Source of the DNA: Anisus vortex
Lineage: Eukaryota > Mollusca > Gastropoda > Planorbidae
Length of the DNA stretch: 64,000 nt
Assembly: GCA_949126835.1 (NCBI GenBank)
Contig: OX421496.1
Location: 18,047,844-18,111,843 of the forward strand
Direction of reading: 5' to 3'
Shown here one piece after another: positions 24,501 through 33,500 of the stretch. Each line of letters opens with the position of its first letter. Position 1 is the first letter of the stretch. Both the position numbers and the translations under genes were made by a program. The notes beneath the pieces were generated by a model that did not search any database, was not told the DNA's origin, and saw nothing but the letters and a program-made list of their open reading frames with translations.

Positions 24501-27500
24501 TTGTTTCTGAAGTGAGAATAAGATTAGGTCTAACTGAATCTTAAGCAGTTGTTAAGTGTAGAAAGAGTCAGTATAAAAATCAAAGGTTTTACAAAGAGTT
24601 ATTTCCCTTCCAAGCTATTATATAGGCCTACTATACTTTTTTTATGGGGCACGGTAGCCGAGCGGCAGCGCGTTCGACTGGCGATCCGAGGGTCCTGGGT
24701 TCAAATCCTGGTGAAGCCGGGATTTTTTCCCAGGACTTGAGGGTGTCCCTGAGTCTACCCAGCTCTGATGGGTACCTGACATTAGTTGGGGTAAAGTAAA
24801 GGCGGCTGGGCATTGTGCTGGCCCCACATCCCCTAGTATGCCGTGGCCACAGAAACTGGTGAACGCTGCTTCACCGGCCCTATGATCACTTTGGTCCGAA
24901 GGGTACTTTACTTACTTACTTACTATACTTTTATCTCCATATTTTATTATATAAAAAAATATATTATTCATTTTATTATCTTTAAGTTTTTTTTTGTTAA
25001 TATTTTTTGTGTGTCCCTTCTATTAAAATAAAGTATTAAGAAAGCAGTAAATATATTTATTCTTAAGAGAAAGAAATGTATTTTTATTTCTCAACCAACT
25101 TGAACTTGATCATTTAACATCTTCTTTTTTGGAAAAACGGTATGTTAAAGAGCTGTTAGCTTTATTGCAAGTGAATCATGACATCTAACAAGTGTTGCTC
25201 ATTAGTAAATTCACCAGATTTAGAAATACTTCAGGAAAGAATTAAAGTTTCAATTATTTATATTTAGATCAAATGTATAATTTTAAAAGTATTTTAGGAT
25301 GAAAACCCATATTGTCAGATATACCTGCTATTGCCCCACGCCATATACCTTGCAATACTCCCCCCTCACATTGTAATCCTGGCTGTGCCACTGGCAAAAT
25401 ATACTGATAAAGCATTTGTTATTTTAACAAAGTCATATTATCCAAAAGCCAACAAGCTGATTTTTATCTAGGATTAAATCATGACATCTTTTTTGTAAAA
25501 ATACAATTGACCTAGCAAGACAATTCTATAAATAAACTCTTCTGATGCCTTAACTCAACTCCTAAAAATGCATATTATAGACTATGACACAGTTTAAGAA
25601 GTATGTTTGTATTGTAACACACACAATGTTCTTAAAAAATATATCACTGACATTTTACAATTTTCAAGAGTGAGAAATGGACTAATCTGGGCACAGGTTC
25701 AAATTCTTTTAACAATGTTAACATTTTAAGACTATTTATACATTAGAAAACCTGGCTCATTAAGATTGGGCCTTTATCAAAACTATAAGGAGGAGAGGAA
25801 TTGGGGTTTTGATCTAGACGGGACGAGACATTATATTATATTCTCTAAAGTACATTTACTTGTGTAAGCTTAGCATGTTATTTTACATATATTATCATAT
25901 AGGCACAGTGCGTAATTCAATTTCGCTTCACATAGTAATGTAATTTCTTTGTTTTTTTATGCAGCAATGGATTTTTTAAGTAGTAAAACTGGACATGAAT
26001 TTTAAAGGAAGTGTCTATTTGTACACCTGTACGGATAGCACACTCCACATCAGAGTTTGCTATTCGTACACAGCATGCACACTGATAATTAACTTCAACT
26101 GTGCATTTCTTTTGCGCAATTAAATAGAACATGCGGATTGTTATTTTTATCTGACTGAGCATCTTAATTATACAGACTGCTATTCTTAAACAAGTTTTCC
26201 TGGCCCAGTGGATAGAACGGTGCGCTGTCATAAGAGGGGAGAAATTCTACCCTGCTGCAGCCGTTGTATATATATTTATTTAATACAATTATAGTATAGG
26301 CCTATCCAGTTGAACGCACATTTTTTTTTAAATTTACTCTTTTCTAATATTGTTAGTCCTGGTTAAACTTGTAGTTTTGTTAATTTTGTCATAATGTAAT
26401 TTTATCCTCAGATGCCTATAGCAGTGTTTATAAATGCTGAATTGCTTGTTTTTTCTTGTACGTTTTCATGTCACAATAAATATCTAGGCTATATATCTAA
26501 AGGACCTATCGGTATATATATATGATTATATGATTGCTCGATGTTCTGATTTCTAGACTGAATAAAGTGTTGTGAATAGATTTTATTGGTTTTGTTGTAT
26601 GTTATTGTCTTGGGCGTAGCATTGAGCAATATCATTATGTCCGTAGGCTATTAGGCCCACTATTCTATTTGTGTGTAGTTGGAATTCATATCCTAACCAA
26701 GGCAACTGGTAATTAGATGTTGACTATTTTTTTGGTTTAGTAGGCTGAAGGCCTACTTTATTTGACATAAAAGACCTGTCTGAATTATTTATAAATATAA
26801 TGGTAAACTATTATAAAAAAAACCCAGTAAAAGTAGTTTGCAAATTATTTTAAAAAAACAATCGCGTTCAACTGGATATACCAGCTTATACAACACACAG
26901 CAAATTGTTGGTTTTGAGGCAATGTCAATATAATCATCAATGGGCATGTCGTGTACGGATAGACCACTGTAGTCTATTTGTACACTATTGCGTTTACAAA
27001 TAGCCACAGCCATTTTAAATGGTTGTTAGGAATCAGCCAAACCCATTTTACTATTGCTTAGGTCTTAGGCTTAAAATGCAGCAAATTAAAACATTGAGCT
27101 CAAAATTGTTTAACTTCATTACAAAATATAATATAGGCCTAATATAGGGTTAGGTCATGCTAGTCTAGTAGTAGGCCTATATTTTGGTAATAATATCAAA
27201 AACTAAATTATACTTTACAAAGCTTTGCCTATCCTATATTCTATATCCTCTAATTATAATATAGCTACCGTACTCTAATAATAAAAATATGCCTACCTAC
27301 ATATATATGATAAATATAGTTTTTAGTAGGCCTTTAATCCTTTATTCTTTATAATTATTTTATTTAAATAATATATAATATAGGCCTATAACTTTATAAA
27401 CAGAATAATTCTAATTTAATAAGAATAATTGAATAATATTTGTAATAGTAATAGTATAGGCCTACTTATTATTAATAATAATTAATAATATCTAGCCTAG

Positions 27501-27801
27501 ATTCTAGGCTAGGCTAGATACTAGATAGTTTCAGATAGTCCTTACTTACTAGTTCAACCGAGATTACATCCTTTAAATGCACAGCCTCTTCTACAGTCTT
27601 GGGAGGGTTTTCCGTGAGATAAAGTCTGTCATCACTAAGTACTATAAATTTGAATGCCTTATTTTCCTTTTCAGAAGTAACAACACATGATTCGTAGGCA
27701 CGAACGCGCTCGATTGCTTCATCCGAAAAACTCCTCTTTAGAAAACTTTCGAATTTACTGTCCTTTTTAAAATGTTCCACATTCCCCCGTCCCCACGCCA
27801 T
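564..27801 (-). CDS. C12orf56-like (DUF4551) gene, eight exons, 3' end unresolved
   Basis: Spliced gene of unknown function. Exons in reading order: 27550-27801 (start ATG at 27799-27801), 6092-6243, 5140-5350, 3997-4344, 3343-3563, 2512-2668, 2170-2243 and 564-705. They give 519 codons, and every junction keeps frame (phases 0, 2, 0, 0, 2, 0, 2). Exon 1 holds the motifs VRAYESCVV and RLYLTENPPKTVEEAV. Exon 2 continues with NEFPDFLRGQER and QHIAVTY. I recognise this N-terminus as the vertebrate C12orf56 family, from memory. Exons 3-5 are low-complexity, Ser- and Lys-rich, and look disordered. Exons 6-8 are hydrophobic or helical (KCVLNIYILNLSSPLLKLI; EEQFMYVDQLQKATKSN). The exon 6 acceptor at 2669 has a weak pyrimidine tract and was chosen for phase. 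Donors at 6091 (GTCAAC) and 2169 (GTTTGT) are weak. Intron 1 is about 21 kb and full of transposons. No stop was found, so at least one more exon is needed. No function is assigned. Confidence 0.72.
706..2169 (-). other. Intron 7 of the C12orf56-like gene
   Basis: Very AT-rich sequence between exons 8 and 7. I see no coding exon, transposon terminus or RNA gene in it. The short plus-strand frame at 1667-1891 is low-complexity, with no start context or homology I recognise. Confidence 0.55.
2347..2470 (-). mobile_element. LINE 3'-end fragment in intron 6
   Basis: Degenerate copy of a dispersed LINE 3' end whose best copies lie at 14640-14870, 50690-51170 and 55420-55690. Shared landmarks are acagacgctccttctata, cctacgc.catccgtgg and the run of T-rich sequence before ttttaaat. 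It lies between exons 7 and 6 of the C12orf56-like gene, so it is intronic. No open frame is left. Confidence 0.6.
2669..3342 (-). other. Intron 5 of the C12orf56-like gene
   Basis: AT-rich intron with nothing recognisable. The acceptor at its low-coordinate end (TCATTCAG) lacks a strong pyrimidine tract. Confidence 0.5.
4345..5139 (-). other. Intron 3 of the C12orf56-like gene
   Basis: AT-rich intron with a short (gtaa)n run near 4677. No transposon or RNA gene was seen. Confidence 0.5.
5525..5762. repeat. Tandem repeat built on GGATATGTA
   Basis: Within intron 2 of the C12orf56-like gene. A unit of about 76 bp containing cagtatcggatatgta, cattgtcggatatgtag and cataagcttagtcagtgcc is present twice in tandem. 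It is followed by shorter 20-22 bp units carrying cagtgtcagatatgta or cagtgacggatatgta. The nested periodicity suggests replication slippage acting first on about 20 bp and then on about 76 bp. Confidence 0.85.
6825..7011. mobile_element. Short hAT-like MITE (187 bp)
   Basis: The left end reads CATGGGTCGGTAACC and the right end GTTGCCAACCTCTG, imperfect inverted repeats of the same family as the elements at 10303 and 19051. The flanks ggttagag and gaatagag match at 6 of 8 positions, consistent with an old 8-bp target duplication. Internal text 'ctggcacgc' is shared with the larger relatives. It has no coding capacity. Confidence 0.65.
7295..7622. repeat. 23-bp minisatellite, about 14 units
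   Basis: The unit tatgtagttatctgtctatg plus ttc repeats almost perfectly. The copies at both edges are degenerate (ttttatataatcttgctgtg on the right). The homogeneous core with decayed borders indicates recent expansion. It lies in intron 1 of the C12orf56-like gene. Confidence 0.93.
7788..7912. repeat. 31-bp tandem repeat, four units
   Basis: The unit contains atttcaaactggagattc followed by tatgtgacga and is repeated four times almost without change. Intron 1 of the C12orf56-like gene. Confidence 0.93.
8290..9150 (-). repeat. Dispersed repeat, copy 1 (interrupted by a MITE)
   Basis: Matches the reverse complement of 49100-49640 over its whole length, including ggaaattc.taaggtatg, ttttgcgggcc-like text, aacttttcggatatgttcg and the segment that translates to HGCLYRKRRK. 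That short peptide is shared only because the DNA repeat is shared. I cannot assign a class, since no clear terminal repeats or intact protein are visible. Copy 1 carries an extra 289 bp at 8421-8709. Confidence 0.8.
8421..8709. mobile_element. MITE with terminal inverted repeats inside a dispersed repeat
   Basis: Flanked by a perfect 10-bp direct repeat, gtgatatcat, at 8411-8420 and 8710-8719. Ends are imperfect inverted repeats sharing ACTATAATA and ATGGACCGCTTGCT. The related repeat near 49545 has the site once without the insert, which proves insertion. A 9-10 bp target duplication is typical of Mutator-like elements, but no transposase is present, so the superfamily is inferred. Confidence 0.8.
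9151..10294. other. Non-coding part of intron 1
   Basis: AT-rich sequence with A-runs and a (taa)n-like stretch near 10030-10080. No gene or transposon terminus was recognised. Confidence 0.45.
10812..10858 (+). promoter_or_regulatory. Cluster of five AAGGTCA half-sites in the piggyBac
   Basis: AAGGTCA occurs five times in 45 bp, mostly as direct repeats. This is the extended half-site bound by monomeric nuclear receptors such as FTZ-F1/NR5 or ERR. Whether anything binds here is unknown. It may instead be a subterminal array used by the transposase. Confidence 0.35.
10974..12593 (-). pseudogene. piggyBac transposase pseudogene
   Basis: Minus-strand remnant. The acidic N-terminus starts at 12593 (MDACEPSTSTGKRKQ, then DDDDHLSLY). 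The DDE catalytic core is at 11587-11950: EIDESLLLRKG carries the first Asp and HLFIDNWYNSIPL the second, while GGVDKMDQ near 11370 carries the third. The C-terminal Cys-rich zinc-binding region is at 10974-11090 (RCRVCYENGIC, YHCPKCPEQPGLC). Breaks: a frameshift near 11590, another near 11520, and an in-frame TAG near 11325 where relatives usually have Trp. Much of the usual sequence between the acidic N-terminus and the first Asp is missing. Two intron-like gaps (about 11990-12120 and 12195-12310) have GT and TTAG ends. The short exon between them is a tandem duplicate of its neighbour. Confidence 0.9.
12768..12896. promoter_or_regulatory. Three subterminal GACGTGAACGTGACGTC repeats
   Basis: Near-identical 17-bp motifs at about 12772, 12828 and 12870 sit just inside the right piggyBac end, upstream of the transposase start. 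Each contains two ACGTGA/GTGACGTC-type cores resembling CRE (TGACGTCA) half-sites. They could be transposase-binding subterminal repeats or promoter elements for the minus-strand transposase gene. Confidence 0.45.
14640..14870 (+). mobile_element. LINE 3'-end fragment (ORF2 C-terminus plus 3' UTR)
   Basis: Plus-strand translation around FFPSGIRGLEWVA-like text, read with a frameshift, matches the LINE C-terminal pattern FFPSGIRAWNGLPEQTRK seen at 55500. It is followed by the shared 3' UTR (aggacgcaataatcttcttt, then atagaaggagcgtctgtaat). Heavily truncated at the 5' end and intronic. Confidence 0.75.
14875..15690. other. Non-coding sequence with poly-G tracts
   Basis: Contains G runs near 14901 and 15249 and an A-rich stretch near 15395. 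Open frames here are interrupted by homopolymers and match nothing I know. Confidence 0.4.
15690..15865. mobile_element. Rearranged tRNA-derived SINE (halves in opposite orientation)
   Basis: At 15690-15785 the minus strand carries the SINE head (ACCAAGGGTTCCGGGTTCAA, then ATGATGAAGGCTAGG). At 15785-15862 the plus strand carries the SINE body (gggcacctgacattagatgg, then ggccgggcattg and atagtatgtc). In intact copies at 16620 and 24648 both parts are on one strand, so an inversion has taken place inside this copy. Confidence 0.65.
15926..16090. repeat. CT-rich microsatellite blocks
   Basis: (ct)n-type runs at about 15929-15963 and 16058-16090, separated by unique sequence. Confidence 0.85.
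16612..16860 (+). mobile_element. tRNA-derived SINE
   Basis: The head has an A-box-like GTGGCCGAGCGG and a B-box GGTTCGAATCC. It is followed by a tRNA-unrelated body (ctttagttggggtaaagtaa, then ggcggcagcattatgctgg and cctagtatgtcgtggcc) and a (tact)n-type tail (actttacttacttac). The split polymerase III promoter is intact enough to be recognised. Same family as 24648-24925. A poly-G tract sits just upstream. Confidence 0.88.
16900..17320 (+). pseudogene. LINE ORF2 C-terminal fragment with CCHC motif
   Basis: One frame reads CQNCRAADETVEHVLLGCPD, the Cys-x2-Cys...His-x4-Cys motif that ends many LINE ORF2 proteins. Just upstream another frame reads FRTGHCPM and the first frame LLRRFSSNHDS, so a frameshift separates them. 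A second fragment of the same family is at 28385-28580. Both are 5'-truncated and non-functional. Confidence 0.8.
17321..18160. other. Non-coding sequence of intron 1
   Basis: No gene seen. A run of about 20 G residues is at 18093-18112. Confidence 0.45.
18169..20636. mobile_element. hAT transposon (CAGTGGCGTAGCCAGGG ends), with nested element
   Basis: Perfect 17-bp terminal inverted repeats, CAGTGGCGTAGCCAGGG on the left and CCCTGGCTACGCCACTG on the right. They are flanked by a perfect 8-bp target duplication, atactagg, at 18161-18168 and 20637-20644. This is a textbook hAT signature. The interior contains a second hAT-like element (19051-20412), leaving about 1.1 kb of its own. No transposase frame was seen, so it is non-autonomous. 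Confidence 0.92.
19051..20412. mobile_element. Nested hAT-like element (GGGGTCGGCAACC ends)
   Basis: The left end is AAGGGGTCGGCAACC. The right end is GGTTGCCGACCCATG, its inverted repeat. The left subterminal part (ggcacgcgtgccaaacttg, then tttcaatggcacgc) and right part (ggctgttggcacgctgaatg) are shared with 6825-7011, 10303 and 58768-59125. The interior near 19250 is the empty-site counterpart of the piggyBac insertion. Target duplication is unclear (ctagaaaa against ctagagcc). Confidence 0.8.
20700..20772 (+). mobile_element. LINE 3'-end fragment at the edge of the minisatellite
   Basis: The text aatgcaagactcaaacaata, then taggacgcaataatcttctg and catagacggag, is the same LINE 3' UTR as at 55600-55670. 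The next bases, which elsewhere read cgtctgtaatgtataagata, are replaced here by the 18-bp array. Confidence 0.75.
20773..21850. repeat. 18-bp minisatellite, about 60 units
   Basis: The unit cctggaactgtataaaag is repeated without a break for about 1.08 kb. Variants begin ctagg, actgg or tctgg. Because 18 is a multiple of three, all units keep one frame. The minus strand therefore shows a 412-codon open frame of FYTVPx repeats, which I regard as an artefact. Variant units are ordered, not random: the trio read on the minus strand as V-D-S recurs seven units apart, so blocks of units were duplicated together. Confidence 0.97.
22052..23258. mobile_element. TA-flanked inverted-repeat element (1207 bp)
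   Basis: Both ends carry 27-bp inverted repeats with one mismatch, beginning CCGTATATACTCGCG and ending ATAAGTCGCAC, flanked by TA on each side. Subterminal copies of gtataagtcgcacccct lie inside both ends. No transposase frame is present. A TA target duplication suggests an IS630/Tc1-mariner-like or other TA-targeting group, but the family is not certain. An 18-G run lies near 22952. Confidence 0.8.
23261..24640. other. Non-coding sequence of intron 1
   Basis: AT-rich, no gene seen. Text near 23800-23880 (gtgctctagcagcaaggcat, then gactcgggttagaatcaagg) resembles a worn tRNA-derived SINE head, but I am not sure. Confidence 0.4.
24648..24925 (+). mobile_element. tRNA-derived SINE, best copy
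   Basis: The head has an A-box-like GTAGCCGAGCGG and a B-box GGTTCAAATCC. The body runs through gggtacctgacattagttgg, aaaggcggctgggcattgtg and cctagtatgccgtggccaca to a (tact)n tail. This is the most complete of at least eight copies or fragments in the window. Polymerase III transcription is inferred from the boxes. Confidence 0.9.
24930..27549. other. Non-coding 5' part of intron 1
   Basis: AT-rich. The text cctggctgtgccactg at about 25378-25393 resembles a worn hAT terminus of the 18169 family. A possible tRNA-like SINE head (cccagtggatagaacggtgc) lies near 26207-26226. The block 27120-27500 is rich in aggcct palindromes and (taa)n-like sequence. No gene was seen. Confidence 0.4.
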
Positions 27802-28384
27802 ACGAGCGCTAGTTTCTTTTTCTCACCCTGTGTCTTAAAATATAACATTTATAATACATTTGCACAGCTTTACGTTTTTCCATTCACGTTTTTGGCCCAT
27901 ATAGTATTTTTTGACGGAAGTCGTAATGTTAGGACGCTTCTCGTAGCTACCGGTTACAAACAAGATCCAGGTTTTGCAATAACTGGCCATCAGTTTTAAC
28001 CAATCGAAATAAAAACGAACATAAATAGCAGCAATAAAAATAGATTCGCGCATTTGCTGGCGTAGATAATAATAAATAAATAAGTAAATTAGATAAATAA
28101 CTAAATACCAGACAATAATTAATCTAAGCAAGCTAACTGTTTATTGATTTAAATCTAGACTATTTAAAAACTGTTTGAAATGATTTTATATTGATTATCA
28201 GTTTTTTTAGTCACTTAAATAAAAACTTGTAGCCTAGCCCACTAGGTAGGCCTACTAGGCTTTTAAAAATATTTTCGTTTTTAAAAACCCCCTTTAAAAA
28301 TCAGTCATAATTAAGTCATTGTCCTATAAATTTAATTTAACTTAGCTTGTATTGGTTAATTTGTTTATGGCAAAATCGTGAGGC

Positions 28385-28580
28385 TCATTAACACTTCCCG
28401 ACACTTCTTCTAATGAGTAGGTCGAGCATTTGCTTTTAGACTGCCCTGCCTTGCAGGAGTGGATGGGAACGGTCAACGGTTTCGGTGATTTAGCTGTGCT
28501 ACGTCGTAGTACAAGTGTGTTTGTCCTCCGAATCCTAAGAGATCAGTCTCGATTCGATCACTCCGGTGAAGTGAGGTTTA
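28385..28580 (+). pseudogene. LINE ORF2 C-terminal fragment
   Basis: Matches 17095-17290: ggtcgagcatttgctttta, then gactgccctgccttgcagga, gatgggaacggtcaac and tccggtgaagtga. Frames are broken. Lies upstream of the C12orf56-like first exon. Confidence 0.75.
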
Positions 28581-28739
28581 AAGTCTAATGAGTAGGCCCC
28601 AACTGACGCTGCTTCTATACATTTTTTTTTTTTCTTATGATGAGAAAAAAATGAAGACAATTTTAAAAGTTTTGTAGTTTGCCTAACCATACATTCAAAA
28701 TTTAGGGGGAAAAAAAACAACAACAAAGCACATAGACTA

Positions 28740-30150
28740 GGTATCTTATCTTCTTATCGTATAAGCTTAGGCCTATATTACAGACGCTCCTTCTATAAAG
28801 AAAATTACCTACTGCGTCCTACGCTCAACCGTGGGTCGAGTCTATAGCCTAGTCTTGCTTCTTTATTAATGTTTTAAATCATAGGTTCTCAACCTTTTTC
28901 GGCTCACCACCCCCTTTAAAAAAAAATTGTCCACTCACCGCCCCCCCCCCCCCCCAAATTTCTTTTAGCGCCCACCCCCTCCCTTTCCGACCGTCTGGAC
29001 TATAGTTTCCGCTATTTGTTTAGGCGGACTAGACTTTTTGTGTGATTAATTATCTTTAAAAAAAACTGAAAAGGAAACATATATTGTAAGAATTAAAAGA
29101 TCAGAAAATTACCTAAGCAAGAGCTTAGGCTTAAAAAAATCAATATTAATGTGAATCGTTTGCCTGGTGTGTTGCTAGCAATTTGTCTATTTTTTTTTTT
29201 CAATTTTGGTTGCAAAAGCTTTAGGTCTAATAATCAGTAATATTTGTTATATTACAAAACTAAACTTGTTCGGCAACACTATTGAATCAAACGTTGAAAC
29301 ATATTTTATTTAAGGGAGATATTTAGCCCGTTTTATTTGAGCTAATATTTTTTTTTCTTTTATAAGAAATATATGGCTTACAATTTATAACTTTGAAATG
29401 ATCAAACTGTAAAAAGTATTTTAAAATTATATAATATTATATGACTAAAGAATTTATATGTATTTTTTCAAGCATTACAATAACTACCCAGTTTGTATGA
29501 TTACTACTTATTTATACCGAATAACAATAGTGTATTATCCATTACTACAATTTAAAACACATTAAGGACATCTCGGTAAAATAATAGTAGATGTTAGGGC
29601 GACAGCGGCGACAGTGATCGGTCAGCAGGGTAAACCAACCACAGGACCAGCTGGCCGCACACCATATTTGCCAAATACTGACCCCTACTTCATCGAAAAG
29701 TCTCTGCGATCACTAGTTCTTATTAATATAATAATATGTAGGTATACTAAAGGGGGATATCTGATATTTAGCAGCACTTGCGTTTACACACATTTCATCC
29801 AAAAACGTATCGATTCAAATAGCCGAGGTGTTCAAATTATTTCAGGTCTGTACCGCCTACTTGCCCCTCACCGCCCCCCAATCGCCCCCGGGAATGTCAG
29901 CGCCCCCATATAAAGCCTCTCACCGCCCCCTCGGGGGCGATATCGCCCCCGTTGAAAACATATCTTTTAAATGGTGTTAAGTCACTGGTTTTCCTGGTTT
30001 GTTCAGGCAACACATTCCATGCCCGAATGCCACTCGGGAAAAAAGAGTAGGCTACTTATATTTATATGCATTGGTTCTTGCATAAGAGATAAGGAAAGTG
30101 TTTTTGTCCTTATGTTTATCTGAGCATTGTAACAGATTGTTATTGGATAC
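28740..30150 (-). mobile_element. LINE 3' end split by a hAT insertion
   Basis: Two parts of one minus-strand LINE fragment flank a hAT. 28740-28879 carries the 3' UTR (ttacagacgctccttctata, then cctacgctcaaccgtgg). 29973-30150 carries the ORF2 C-terminus (ggttttcctggtttgttcag, then attccatgcccgaatgccac). Intact relatives at 50690-51170 and 55420-55690 read straight across, with ttttaaat present once. Confidence 0.88.
28880..29964. mobile_element. Non-autonomous hAT element (1085 bp)
   Basis: The left end is CATAGGTTCTCAAC and the right end GTTGAAAACATATC, a 14-bp inverted repeat with three changes. It is flanked by a perfect 8-bp duplication, ttttaaat, at 28872-28879 and 29965-29972. C-rich subterminal blocks (caccgccccccaatcgccc) and the interior near 29230-29480 are shared with 40138-41747 and with the right part of 10303-14374. 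No transposase. Confidence 0.93.
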
Positions 30151-30536
30151 AAAGGATTTATACGAACACATTTTTCTTTAGGGGGTTTTTAATTTTTTAT
30201 CAGGGGCCTAGTTTTCTTGTTTATTTAGTGTGATAAATGCAGCCTAAAACTGATGCGTTTGTAACGTAGGCCTGTTCTATTAGAAATGACAATTGGATGT
30301 GGAAAAAAATTAGGTTGAAAGATGTAGCCTATAGATCTAGACCTGTGTATGACTGAAGGCAAAATTATTATACAAACAGAGAGTCACTCAGGCAGAAGGA
30401 CGATTGGTTGTAATGGGTAGGCTACATAGGCCAACAAGGATGTGTTTTAATTTAATTTTTTTTTTAAAGAGAGAAAGAAAGTCTAGTTTTGCATTGCATA
30501 AAACAAAACAATTAGGCATAGCAATATATCCGATTT
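30151..30536. other. Spacer between the PGRP array and the upstream LINE
   Basis: AT-rich sequence downstream of gene F with no gene features. It presumably holds the gene F polyadenylation region, though I saw no decisive signal. Confidence 0.4.
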
Positions 30537-33500
30537 TTAATAATGTGGCCAAGTTTTTATAAGCGGGTAAAAGGCGTTTCCAGGGCACTCAGTGGCCCCG
30601 ACATCCCTGTGGCCCCTGAGAGTGTAGTCATGACGAATCTTGCCCAACTGGACACCACAGTCAATTATGTCTTTTACTGCCTGCTGGGCGGCGGCAGTTG
30701 GAACATGGCTGGTGAATGTTCCAATGAAACAGAATCCTGAAATATAAGGAAATGTTTGTTACAAAGAGAGACAATTATAAACAAATCCTAAAGGAGAGAA
30801 AAAAATCCACAGAATCCTGAAATACTGCTTGAAACCGATACTTGTTCGGATGTTTAAGTAACAATCTATCCCCATAGGCCTTCCCCCACTCTTATAAGAT
30901 TTTTATCCAGCTCTGTAGTAAATCAATACCAAGTCTATTCGACATTCTAATAAATTATGTTTGGTAACTGTGGAAATCATTTTATATCGCGTCCAGAGCA
31001 GTTTAATAAAGTGAAAGCAAAATAATGCGTTTGGACCAAGTTGATCCATAGGGTCGGTGAACCAGCTATCGCCTGTTTCAGTGCCATATATACGCCCTAG
31101 TAGGGGATCGTGTTCCAGCACAACCGTCTTTACTTTGCCCGAATAAATCAATATATTAATTTTATTAATCTTGGCAGAATTAAGTATTGCCTAAGTTACA
31201 TGAAAACTTCTAAACATATTTGACTTCATCAAAATCCATGTCGTTTTCTGCGTTAAAATGAAAGCTGTAAGTATTCCATTTCGTAGGCCTATTTAGTTCT
31301 CATTGACGCCAGAATTTACCACCCGTCTATTTTCCTCTGTTTGGTAATCTTTCTCTCTGTCTAATTCAACTTTTCATGACTACCCGACTTCAGTTAGTGA
31401 GAGAGAATGAACATCTGGGCGCCGACCTGTCCATAAAAACCTTTTGAATTCACCGAATTCATCGATTCAATGGATTAACTGTCTTAGGAGGAATTTGTGT
31501 GTTTACTTTGAATAGGTTTTGTAAAATGCAGTTTTGTCGGCAATAACATTCTATGTATAAATCTACTATGTTCAATAATTGATCGAAAAAAATAAAGGGC
31601 CGAATTTTAGAGGTCAATTTTGTATAGGCCTGCGGATATCTACGCTAAAATAAAAAAAAATTGTTATTAGCCCTAGGCTACTTACCGAACCCAACACTGT
31701 TGTAGTTGAGAGTGTGAGCGCCTAAATGGTCCCACCCACGACCTTCAAACACCTCTCCGTTGCCTCCGATCATGAAGCTGTAGCCAATGTCAGAGTAACC
31801 TGTATCACAATCAGAGCAATCATTGTAATGACATGTAGGAACATTTTGTGATCTGTTCAAAGGGCTCAGAGGAACACTTTATGGTGTTTTCAAATGGCAT
31901 GTAGGAACATTTTCTAATTTGACCAAGCGGCTTGTAGAAACATTTTCTAATTTGAGTAGTTTGATTGGGCCATGTCCCCAGACTCTCGATGGCCCGCAAG
32001 ACCGAAAGCGCACCAATGAAACTGGATATATTAGATACCCACCCTCAAACCGTGTCCCTATTGTATCGATGGTTATACTGCTCGCATCCATATCTGCCTC
32101 GTAGTTGCAGATCGTACCGCATGACCCAGGCAACTCGCCTCTTCGTGTTGCCACTAGGTAAAGTACAAGAACCCCATACTCCATACCCAGCAAGATTCTC
32201 GTTGTCACTGGTGTCACTTCCCATTGCCACTGGTGTCACTTTCCATTGCCAATGGTGTCACTTCCCATCAGTGAACGCCTTAACGCACTACATACATTTC
32301 TTCACTTAAACGTAAACGCAATGTAACTTTAAATGACACGGAAACTAAAGTAAACTTGCTCTATTTATTGTTAGCTAAAAGGACTTATGCAACATTTCGC
32401 AATACACTACTTTCATTGTTATGGCACAATTAAACAAAAGATACATAACGTTGCTAGGTTACTGTATAATCCACACACATTTCATTTATACATTCTTATT
32501 GACAAGTCATTAATGAGGCGTGAACTTTTGAACCCATATGTTCGTGAACTTCCTGTTCTATTTTTAAACTAATAAACAAAAAAAGCATTCTTTTGCTGGT
32601 GTTTGACAATTGATTTCAACCTCGACGGCCAGTTCTAGTCTTTTAGAATTATACAAAGGATACAATATTAGTTATGAGGAATCCGTTTTTAACATCAAAA
32701 GTGAGTAGGCGATAACTAATACTCAAGTGTTAGTCGCGTGAAGTTAAATATTTATTTGTTTACAAAATAAATGAGTCAAGAGTTGCGTTTTCTTGGTTAT
32801 TGAAAAACAAAATGCGTAAATTCATAAAAACGAATAACAAAAATTCCTTTGCATTTAATTTACTATCATTTAGCAAAAAGTTTGATATTTTAAAAAGGTG
32901 ATTTTTCACTTCTGACTTTCACAATACATTGTTTTGTAAACATCTTTTGGAAATGAAATACATTTTAATCCCCAACAAATTTGAGTACAACCAGTAAAGT
33001 AGCACACAGACATGTTTCGAAACAAATGATTGAATTCGACCGGAAATGTTTTTTATTTGTCGACCTTTTATGCATGCATACACGTTAAGACTTGTCAATT
33101 GACGCATGAATGTCTTTAGACAGATTATAGTTATGCATTGCTGCACCATTATAAAAATTTCATTTGTGATTCATATCCCCAAGCCATTAAAATATGTTCG
33201 CTCTAAAATTCTACCGAGGGCCTAATATAATCGAATATGACCGAGCCAGACTTGGCTCGCGGGCGTTGGGCTTTGTGTCATAGATAAACTGTTGATAGAC
33301 TAGTTCTCAAGAAGAAGAAGTCAAATGATATCAATCCTCTGCTCCGATCTCTGCACTGGCTACCCATCAACAACCGGATCTCATATAAGCTGGCTTCCCT
33401 CTGTTATAGGTGCCTGAATAACTGCGCCCCGGATTATCTTCGCTCTTGTATGGAGCTCTACACCCAGTCCCGCCCACTTCGTTCGGCATCTGACGCGCTT

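Noticed and set aside
24648..24720. Functional tRNA gene
   Set aside because: A- and B-box-like motifs are present, but the segment is fused to a fixed non-tRNA body and tail and is repeated many times, so it is a SINE.
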